DNA of 6,431 nt from CAZYMF01 sp964648215 (GTDB lineage: Bacteria; Desulfobacterota; Binatia; HRBIN30; JACQVA1): positions 1 through 6,431 of the forward strand of contig CAZYMF010000249.1 in the NCBI GenBank assembly GCA_964648215.1, given 5' to 3'. Shown here piece after piece: positions 1 to 5,282 of this stretch. The notes under the pieces are model-generated. The model was not told the DNA's origin, made no database searches, and saw only the letters and a list, made by a program, of their open reading frames with translations. The position numbers and the translations under genes were made by a program. Each line of letters starts with the position of its first letter. Position 1 is the first letter of the stretch.

Positions 1-1166
1 ACGGTCGAGGCGGCGAAGTCGTAGGCGCCATGGTGGCGGAAGGGCTCGCAGCCGATGAGGAAGAGCTCGGTGAACGCGGCGAGGGGCTCCACCGGTGCGT
101 TGGCGGTGACGAAGCCGATCTCCTCCAACGCCTCGGCCAACGCGGCGCGATCGCCGTTGGCGCCGGCCTCGAAGAGGTGGGCGTAGCCGCGGCTGAACGG
201 TGGCGGGATGTCGCGGCTGCCGCCGAAGTCGAGCAGTGCGACCTGCTCGGTGGCGGGCAGGAAGAGATAGTTGGCGAAGTTGGGGTCGCTCTGCACGAAG
301 CGGAACTCGAACAGCTCGCGCAGCGCCAGCCGATAGAGCTGCGTGCCGATCCGATCGCGCAGTCGCTGTGGATACGAGTCGTCGCAGAGTGTTTCGAGCG
401 GCGGGCCGTCGATGAAGTCCATCGCCAGAATACGCGCCGTGGTGAAGTCGTCGTGTACGCGCGGCACGACGAAGCCCGCATCGTCGGCGACGAGGGCGCG
501 GTACCGGCGCTGAAACTCGGCCTCGACGTGGTAGTCGGTCTCCCGGCGCAGCTGGCGCTTGGCTTCGGCCAGCAGCTCCGAGAAGTCGACGTCGGCCGGG
601 AGCAATCGGGTGAGGCGCAAGATGGCGGCGACGTTTTGTACGTCACTGTCGATGCTGTGTGCCACGCCGGGATACTGGATCTTGAGCGCCAGCTCGCGGC
701 CGTCGGCGGCGGTAGCGCGATGCACTTGGCCGATGGAGGCGGCGGCAATCGGGGTAAGATCGAAGTCGGGCAGGCGCCGCTCCCATCCGGCACCGAAGGC
801 CTGGCCGAGGACCCGCCGCAGCTGGGCGCGCGGCATCGCGTCCGCCTCGGCCCGCAGGATGGCCAGGGCGTGCGTGACCTCCGGGGGCAAGATCCCCGCC
901 CCTTGCAGCGACAGCATCTGGCCCACCTTCATCGCTGCGCCGCGCAGGCCCGACAGGCGCCGGGCCAGACGTTGCGCGTTCGCCTCGGTAAACAGCAGGC
1001 TCGAGGCGGCCGGGCCCCCGGCGAGGCGCCGCACCCCTTCGGCGGCGGCACCGGCCGCGATGCCGCCCGCGATCCAGCCGAAGCGCGCCAGGCGCTCGAT
1101 GCGCCCGGCGGGAACGCGGGACTGCCGCAGCGATTTCGTCGGGCGAGCCATCGCGGAGGAGTTCAT
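1..1166 (-). CDS. ABC1/AarF/UbiB-family atypical kinase (C-terminus cut by window edge)
   Basis: Read on the minus strand, this frame is open to the window edge and gives 383 residues counted from the ATG at 1151. It matches the AarF/ABC1/UbiB family of protein-kinase-like ATPases, linked to ubiquinone biosynthesis and lipid homeostasis. Visible motifs, numbered from 1151: N-terminal VPAGRIERLARFG (13-25), the family KxGQ motif MKVGQ (74-78), the alanine-rich nucleotide loop AAAS (136-139) that replaces the usual glycine loop, the ATP-site lysine in LALKIQYPG (K157), the ExDY segment (204-207), the catalytic-loop equivalent QSDPNFANY (287-295) and DFG (308-310). About 50 C-terminal residues should lie outside the window. 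The start is uncertain: ATGs at 1166 and 1151 are both in frame and neither has a good Shine-Dalgarno. A third in-frame ATG at 1253 would put a strong hairpin inside the gene, so I disfavour it. It is transcribed divergently from sahR. The family call is firm, the physiological substrate unknown. Confidence 0.9.
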   Translation of the reverse strand, partial: MNSSAMARPTKSLRQSRVPAGRIERLARFGWIAGGIAAGAAAEGVRRLAGGPAASSLLFTEANAQRLARRLSGLRGAAMKVGQMLSLQGAGILPPEVTHALAILRAEADAMPRAQLRRVLGQAFGAGWERRLPDFDLTPIAAASIGQVHRATAADGRELALKIQYPGVAHSIDSDVQNVAAILRLTRLLPADVDFSELLAEAKRQLRRETDYHVEAEFQRRYRALVADDAGFVVPRVHDDFTTARILAMDFIDGPPLETLCDDSYPQRLRDRIGTQLYRLALRELFEFRFVQSDPNFANYLFLPATEQVALLDFGGSRDIPPPFSRGYAHLFEAGANGDRAALAEALEEIGFVTANAPVEPLAAFTELFLIGCEPFRHHGAYDFAAST

Positions 1167-1227
1167 ATACGGCCCGGCGCGTCTCGTCGATGAATGTGCG
1201 CAAACGATTGCGCGCGCGGGGACTTTG

Positions 1228-1307
1228 GTGCGGGAGCGGGCTCCCGCTTTCATGCCGTTGCCCGCCGGCTCTGCCAAATCGGGCAAAGCGGTGGCGAGCC
1301 ACCGCAC
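1228..1307. repeat. REPIN-like pair of inverted hairpins in the divergent intergenic region
   Basis: Two 23-base units lie in opposite orientation at 1228-1250 and 1285-1307, with 34 bases between them. Each contains a perfect palindrome with 8-base arms and a 2-base centre: GCGGGAGC-GG-GCTCCCGC at 1230-1247 and GCGGTGGC-GA-GCCACCGC at 1288-1305. Put in the same orientation, the units agree at 17 of 23 positions, including the flanking GT and TTT. Four of the six mismatches are paired changes within the stem (G-C to T-A and A-T to G-C), which preserve pairing; the other two are at the centre. The spacer holds a further GCCCG/CGGGC inverted repeat (1260-1264 and 1280-1284). Two palindromic units facing each other is the layout of REPIN elements (paired REP sequences). 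Membership of a repeat family is inferred. It could instead be a regulatory site shared by the divergent genes. Confidence 0.55.
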
Positions 1308-1403
1308 TTGTATCTCCAATGCACTTCCGCGGGGTCTGCGCCTTCCCCGACCTGCTCCTCCGACCGCCTCTTGCGCCGCGACGCCGATTTGTTGTACCCT
1401 TCC

Positions 1404-1419
1404 ATCCGGTTTGACGGAT
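1404..1419. promoter_or_regulatory. Candidate operator (inverted repeat) directly upstream of sahR
   Basis: ATCCG (1404-1408) and CGGAT (1415-1419) form a perfect inverted repeat with a 6-base spacer, ending 6 bases before the sahR start codon. ArsR-family repressors bind as dimers to imperfect palindromes near their own promoters, so this is a natural candidate for autoregulation. The arms are short enough to occur by chance, and no similar site is visible upstream of ahcY. I find no convincing -10/-35 pair nearby. Confidence 0.3.
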
Positions 1420-1425
1420 TGAACG

Positions 1426-2367
1426 ATGACGACGCAGCCGCCGATGTTGAGCTGGATGGCGTCTCTGGCCGATGCGACGCGGGCGCGGACGTTGCGCCTG
1501 GTCGAGCGGCAGGAGCTCGCGGTCGCCGAGCTCTGCACCATCTTGCAGCTGCCGCAGTCGACGGTGAGCCGTCACCTCAAGGTTCTCGCCGACGACGGCT
1601 GGGTGGCGGTGCGCTCGGAGGGTACGAGCCGGCTCTATCGTCTGGCCACCGCCGAGCTCGACCCGGCGGCGCGACGGCTGTGGTCGCTGCTGCGCGAGCA
1701 GACGGCAGCCACGCCGGTTGCGGAGCAGGACGATCGCCGTCTCGCCGGCGTTCTGGCGGAGCGGCGCACGCAGTCGCAGGCGTTCTTCAGCACGGCGGCG
1801 GGGCAGTGGGACCGCCTGCGGCGCGAAATGTTCGGCGAGCGCTTCGACCTGGCGGCGCTGGCCGGTCTGCTCGAGGACGATTGGGTCGTCGGAGATCTGG
1901 GCTGTGGCACGGGCCAGATCGGGGCGGCCGTGGCGCCCTTCGTGCGGCAGGTGGTTGCGGTCGAGAGCTCGCGCGCCATGCTGAGCGCGGCGCGGCGCCG
2001 TCTCGCGGGCATCGACAACGTCGAGCTGCGCCGCGGCGAGCTCGAGGCGCTGCCGATCGACGACCAGCAGCTCGACGCCGCGGCGATCTGTTTGGTGCTG
2101 CACCACGTCGCCGACCCGCTCGCGGTTCTGCGCGAGACCGCAAGGGTCCTGCGCGCGAACGCACGGTTGCTGGTCGTCGACATGTTCCGCCACGATCACG
2201 CCGAGTATCGGCAGCAGATGGGGCACGTGTGGCTGGGCTTCGACCGCGATCAAGTTCTCGGCTGGATGAAGGAGGCGGGCTTCGGCGGCATGCGGCTGAA
2301 CCCCCTTCCGCCCGATCCACAGGCGAAGGGCCCGGCGCTGTTCGCCGCCACGGCAAAGAAGAAATGA
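1426..2367 (+). CDS. sahR: ArsR-family regulator with SAM-methyltransferase-like sensor domain (SahR type)
   Basis: This 313-residue protein is a probable transcriptional repressor of the SAM cycle that senses S-adenosylhomocysteine. Residues about 8-75 form an ArsR-type winged helix-turn-helix, with recognition helix QSTVSRHLKVL (44-54) and a wing around 60-72. The ArsR metal motif is absent: VAELCTIL has a single cysteine (C37), which argues against arsenic or metal sensing. After a linker, residues about 120-310 form a class I methyltransferase fold: motif I VGDLGCGTG (155-163), acidic residue E180 in VVAVESS, LPIDDQQLDAA (209-219) and LVLHHVADP (223-231). Known SahR proteins have this fusion, use the methylase-like domain to bind SAH, and repress ahcY and other SAM-cycle genes. 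The ahcY gene lies 71 bases downstream in the same direction. ATG 1426 has no clear Shine-Dalgarno; ATG 1444 is an alternative start. An active methyltransferase fused to a DNA-binding domain cannot be excluded. Confidence 0.85.
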   Translation: MTTQPPMLSWMASLADATRARTLRLVERQELAVAELCTILQLPQSTVSRHLKVLADDGWVAVRSEGTSRLYRLATAELDPAARRLWSLLREQTAATPVAEQDDRRLAGVLAERRTQSQAFFSTAAGQWDRLRREMFGERFDLAALAGLLEDDWVVGDLGCGTGQIGAAVAPFVRQVVAVESSRAMLSAARRRLAGIDNVELRRGELEALPIDDQQLDAAAICLVLHHVADPLAVLRETARVLRANARLLVVDMFRHDHAEYRQQMGHVWLGFDRDQVLGWMKEAGFGGMRLNPLPPDPQAKGPALFAATAKKK

Positions 2368-2373
2368 GGTAGA

Positions 2374-2410
2374 CTCGGTCCTCAGCACTCAGTCCTCAGT
2401 ACTCAGTACT
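2374..2410 (+). repeat. Tandem heptamer repeat (CTCAGTA unit) between sahR and ahcY
   Basis: Five consecutive 7-base units occur in perfect register: CTCGGTC, CTCAGCA, CTCAGTC, CTCAGTA and CTCAGTA, followed by CT. The last two are identical and the others differ from CTCAGTA at one or two positions. The last copies create two AGTACT palindromes (2398-2403 and 2405-2410), one base apart. The array ends 14 bases before the ahcY Shine-Dalgarno and is much less GC-rich than the flanking genes; it is followed by the T-rich stretch 2410-2422. It lies in the ahcY leader or promoter region, so it may bind a regulator such as SahR. It may equally be a slippage-prone microsatellite with no function. 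Confidence 0.7.
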
Positions 2411-2438
2411 TGTTTCTTTCTTATAGGAGGGAGGTTCC

Positions 2439-3926
2439 ATGAGCACGATTGCAAAGATGAAGACCCCGGATGCCAAGGCGCGGAGCGAGCGCCCGCAGTT
2501 CAAGGTGCGCGACCTGGCGCTGGCGGAGCTCGGCCGCAAGGAGATCCGGCTCGCCGAGCAGGAGATGCCCGGTCTGATGGCGCTGCGCCAGCGCTACTCC
2601 GGTAAGAAGCCGCTGCGGGGCGCCAAGGTCATGGGCTCGCTGCACATGACGGTACAGACGGCGGTTCTTATCGAGACCCTCGTCGACCTCGGTGCCGATG
2701 TGCGCTGGGTGTCGTGCAACATCTTCAGCACGCAGGACACGGCGGCCGCGGCGGTGGCGGTGGGTCGCGACGGCACCGCGGACGACCCCAAGGGAATCGC
2801 GGTCTTTGCCTGGAAGGGGGAGACGCTGGAGGAATACTGGTGGTGTACCAACGAGGCGCTCGAGTGGCCCGACGGCACGGGTCCCGACCTGATCGTCGAT
2901 GACGGCGGCGACGCGACGCTGCTGGTGCACAAGGGCCTCGAGTTCGAGAAGCAGGGCCGCGTGCCCGCCTTCGATCCGGAGAAAGACCCGGAGGAGTGGG
3001 GCGTGATCTTGAGCTTACTGCGGCGGCTCCAGAGCGAGGAGTCGGGTCGCTGGCAGCGGATCTCGACGCGCATCCGCGGCGTCAGCGAGGAGACCACCAC
3101 CGGCGTGCACCGCCTCTACCAGATGGCCAAGAGCGGCACGCTTCTGTTCCCGGCGATCAACGTCAACGACTCGGTAACGAAGAGCAAGTTCGACAACGTC
3201 TACGGCTGCCGCCACTCCCTGGTCGACGGCCTCAACCGCGCCACCGATGTCATGCTGGGCGGCAAGGTCGCGGTCGTGTGCGGTTTCGGCGAGGTCGGCA
3301 AGGGCTGCGCCGAGTCGTTGCGTGGGCAGGGGTGCCGCGTCATCGTCACCGAGATCGACCCGATCTGCGCTCTGCAGGCAGTCATGCAGGGGTACGAGGT
3401 CAAGACCCTGGAAGACGTGGTCGAGATTGCCGACGTCTTCGTCACCGCCACGGGGAATTACAAGATCATCACCGTCGACCAAATGGCGCGGATGAAAGAC
3501 AAGGCCATCGTCGGCAACATCGGGCACTTCGACAACGAGATCGATATGGCCGGCCTGGCGAAGGGGAAAGGGATTCGGCACATCAACATCAAGCCACAGT
3601 ACGACGAGTGGGCCTTCCCGGACGGGCACTCGGTCCTGGTTCTCGCCGAAGGTCGTCTGCTCAACCTCGGCTGCGCCACCGGCCACCCCTCGTTCGTCAT
3701 GAGCGCGTCGTTCACCAACCAGGTGCTGGCGCAGCTCGAGCTGTGGGCCAACGCGGCGAAGTACGAGAAGCAGGTCTACATGCTTCCCAAGCAGCTCGAC
3801 GAAGAGGTGGCTCGCCTCCACCTCGGCAAGCTCGGCGTGCAGCTCACCCGGCTGACCAAGGAGCAGGCCGACTACATCGGCGTCCCGGTCGAGGGGCCGT
3901 ACAAGCCGGAGCACTACCGCTACTGA
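2439..3926 (+). CDS. ahcY: Adenosylhomocysteinase (SAH hydrolase)
   Basis: This 495-residue cytosolic NAD-dependent enzyme reversibly hydrolyses S-adenosylhomocysteine to adenosine and homocysteine, relieving product inhibition of methyltransferases and feeding the methionine cycle. By alignment to the human enzyme, the active site is complete: H69 in GSLHMTVQTA, the aspartate of DDGGD (154-158), E218 in SEETTTG, and K248, D252 and N253 in SVTKSKFDN. The Rossmann loop GFGEVGKG (282-289) and E305 in VTEIDP bind NAD. The C-terminal KPEHYRY (489-495) supplies the lysine and tyrosine that reach into the neighbouring subunit's NAD site, so the protein is full length. An insertion before the GVSEETTTG block (about 165-212) is typical of the longer bacterial and plant form. 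The start is supported by AGGAGG at 2425-2430, 8 bases before the ATG. It is likely cotranscribed with, or repressed by, the SahR-type gene upstream. Confidence 0.98.
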   Translation: MSTIAKMKTPDAKARSERPQFKVRDLALAELGRKEIRLAEQEMPGLMALRQRYSGKKPLRGAKVMGSLHMTVQTAVLIETLVDLGADVRWVSCNIFSTQDTAAAAVAVGRDGTADDPKGIAVFAWKGETLEEYWWCTNEALEWPDGTGPDLIVDDGGDATLLVHKGLEFEKQGRVPAFDPEKDPEEWGVILSLLRRLQSEESGRWQRISTRIRGVSEETTTGVHRLYQMAKSGTLLFPAINVNDSVTKSKFDNVYGCRHSLVDGLNRATDVMLGGKVAVVCGFGEVGKGCAESLRGQGCRVIVTEIDPICALQAVMQGYEVKTLEDVVEIADVFVTATGNYKIITVDQMARMKDKAIVGNIGHFDNEIDMAGLAKGKGIRHINIKPQYDEWAFPDGHSVLVLAEGRLLNLGCATGHPSFVMSASFTNQVLAQLELWANAAKYEKQVYMLPKQLDEEVARLHLGKLGVQLTRLTKEQADYIGVPVEGPYKPEHYRY

Positions 3927-3941
3927 GCCGCCCCGCGAATC

Positions 3942-3982
3942 GCGGTCGTCCCGGCCCGCCGTGCGGCGGCCGGGGCGACCGC
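3942..3982 (+). terminator. Long GC-rich hairpin after ahcY, possible terminator without a U-tract
   Basis: Bases 3942-3956 and 3968-3982 form a 15-base-pair stem with a single G-U wobble. The 11-base loop contains a further GCC/GGC pairing. It starts 15 bases after the ahcY stop codon, where an intrinsic terminator would sit, and separates ahcY from the acyl-CoA dehydrogenase genes. No run of T follows on either strand, so a classical Rho-independent terminator is not supported. It may be a weak terminator or a 3' stabilising structure. Confidence 0.45.
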
Positions 3983-4041
3983 AGCCGCGAGCGCCGACCG
4001 GGTTTCCTCGGCCGCCCCTTCTCGTTATGTAGATGCGCTGC

Positions 4042-4050
4042 GAGAGGAGG
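4042..4050 (+). promoter_or_regulatory. Ribosome-binding site fixing the start of the first acyl-CoA dehydrogenase
   Basis: GAGAGGAGG ends 9 bases before ATG 4060. An in-frame ATG at 4033 lies upstream of this site and has no Shine-Dalgarno of its own. It would add only nine arginine-rich residues, so 4060 is the better start. Confidence 0.75.
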
Positions 4051-4059
4051 CGCCGAGAC

Positions 4060-5268
4060 ATGGACGCGAAGAAGGACACGCCCGAGCAGGCCGAGTTTCG
4101 CCGGCACTGCCGCCGCTGGCTGAAGGAGAACCGCCCGGCGCCGCCGCCGTTCCGCCTTCCCGAGTACGCCATCGAGGTGATGACCGAGGAGCAGCGCCGC
4201 TGGCTCTGCGCCTGGCAGAAGAAGTGTTACGAGGCCGGTCTCGTCGCCTGCGATTACCCCAAGGAGTATGGCGGCGGCGGGCACACGGGTTTCCAACGCA
4301 TCGCCAATCAGGAGATGGGCACGGCCAACGCGCCCTACCTGATCAACGTCATCGGCCTCGGCATGGCGGCGCCGACGATCCTGCACCACGGCACCGAGGA
4401 GCAGAAGCGTCGCTACCTGCCGCCGCTGTTCGCCGCCGACGAGATCTGGTGCCAGGGATTTTCCGAGCCCAACGCCGGTAGCGACCTGGCCAGCGTGCAG
4501 ACCGCGGCGCGGCGCGACGGCGACCACTGGGTCGTCAACGGGCACAAGGTGTGGACCAGCCTGGCGCACTTCGCGAGCTGGATCATCCTGCTGGCGCGCA
4601 CCAGCAGCGAGCACAAGTACGAAGGCCTCACCTACTTCATCGCTCCCATCGCGGGGGCCAAGGGTGTGACCGTGCGGCCGCTGATCAAGATCACCGGCCA
4701 GACCGGGTTCAACGAGGTTCTGTTCGACGACGTGATCGTTCCCGACACCCTGCGGGTCGACGAGGTCGGCAGCGGCTGGAAGGTGGCGATGACGACGCTG
4801 CTCCACGAGCGCGGCGCCGCCGAGGGAGCGGGCAGCGGCGGTGGCGGGTCGGTGGAGGACCGCCTCACCGCCCTGATCGCGCTGGCCAAGAAGATGCGCC
4901 GCAACGGTAAGCCGGCGTGGGACGATCCCGTCCTGCGCGATCGCATTTTGCAGCTCGCGATTCGCGTCGAAGGCTTTCGCCAGACCTTCCGCCGCGCGCG
5001 GGTAGCAGCGCTCACCGAGCATCCGATGCGTATCCCGCTGCAATCGAAGCTGCTCATGAGCGAGCTGACGCAGGACATCGCCCGCGTCGCCCTGGAGGTG
5101 GAAGGCGCCCAGGCCTCGCTCTACCTCGGCGACGAGCATGCCCCGGACGGCGCCGAGTGGCCGCTGGCCTACATGAACTCCTACGGCATCACCATCGCGG
5201 CCGGCACCAGCGAGATCCAGCGCAACATCCTCGGCGAACGCGTTCTCGGCCTGGCCAAGTCGAAGTGA
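4060..5268 (+). CDS. Acyl-CoA dehydrogenase, probable catalytic (alpha) subunit of a heteromeric pair
   Basis: This 402-residue flavoenzyme of the FadE/ACAD family oxidises an acyl-CoA to the 2,3-enoyl-CoA and passes electrons to electron-transfer flavoprotein. The N-terminal helical domain spans about 1-125. FAD and substrate-binding signatures follow: CQGFSEPNAGSDLASVQT (131-148) and WVVNGHKVWTS (157-167). The C-terminal helical domain ends in AAGTSEIQRNILGERVLGL (380-398). The medium-chain ACAD catalytic glutamate (YEGTS) is replaced by alanine (A381). A glutamate in LLHERGAA (E250) falls where isovaleryl- and long-chain dehydrogenases keep their base, so E250 is the likely catalytic residue. 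A glycine-rich loop (256-263) follows it. The next gene, a second distinct ACAD, starts 14 bases after the stop. Together they resemble the alpha2beta2 FadE pairs of sterol side-chain degradation. Substrate class is not determinable. Confidence 0.92.
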   Translation: MDAKKDTPEQAEFRRHCRRWLKENRPAPPPFRLPEYAIEVMTEEQRRWLCAWQKKCYEAGLVACDYPKEYGGGGHTGFQRIANQEMGTANAPYLINVIGLGMAAPTILHHGTEEQKRRYLPPLFAADEIWCQGFSEPNAGSDLASVQTAARRDGDHWVVNGHKVWTSLAHFASWIILLARTSSEHKYEGLTYFIAPIAGAKGVTVRPLIKITGQTGFNEVLFDDVIVPDTLRVDEVGSGWKVAMTTLLHERGAAEGAGSGGGGSVEDRLTALIALAKKMRRNGKPAWDDPVLRDRILQLAIRVEGFRQTFRRARVAALTEHPMRIPLQSKLLMSELTQDIARVALEVEGAQASLYLGDEHAPDGAEWPLAYMNSYGITIAAGTSEIQRNILGERVLGLAKSK

Positions 5269-5282
5269 GCAGGGAGGAGACG

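Noticed and set aside
30..1193. Long plus-strand open frame opposite the ABC1 kinase
   Set aside because: Its translation is compositionally odd and matches no family I recognise, while the opposite strand reads a complete set of ABC1 motifs.
1167..1253. ABC1 kinase start at ATG 1253
   Set aside because: It is in frame, but would place the palindromic unit at 1230-1247 inside the gene and add a leader unlike the family N-terminus.
643..2388. 581-codon minus-strand open frame spanning the intergenic region and sahR
   Set aside because: Arginine- and proline-rich low-complexity translation, typical of antisense frames in GC-rich DNA. It crosses a convincing plus-strand gene and the divergent intergenic region. 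Only a short segment near 1110-1203 looks protein-like, and that is reported separately.
2368..2438. SAH riboswitch in the ahcY leader
   Set aside because: The 71-base spacer contains the heptamer array, a T-rich stretch and the Shine-Dalgarno. I see no conserved SAH-aptamer core, and the space is largely taken by repeats.
2931..3075. Insertion of about 45 residues in AhcY relative to the human enzyme
   Set aside because: This segment is normal in the longer bacterial and plant form of adenosylhomocysteinase, not a novel domain.
4000..4032. Possible sigma70-type promoter (GTTTCC with TTATGT) before the acyl-CoA dehydrogenases
   Set aside because: Both hexamers are poor matches, and the spacing gives no added support.
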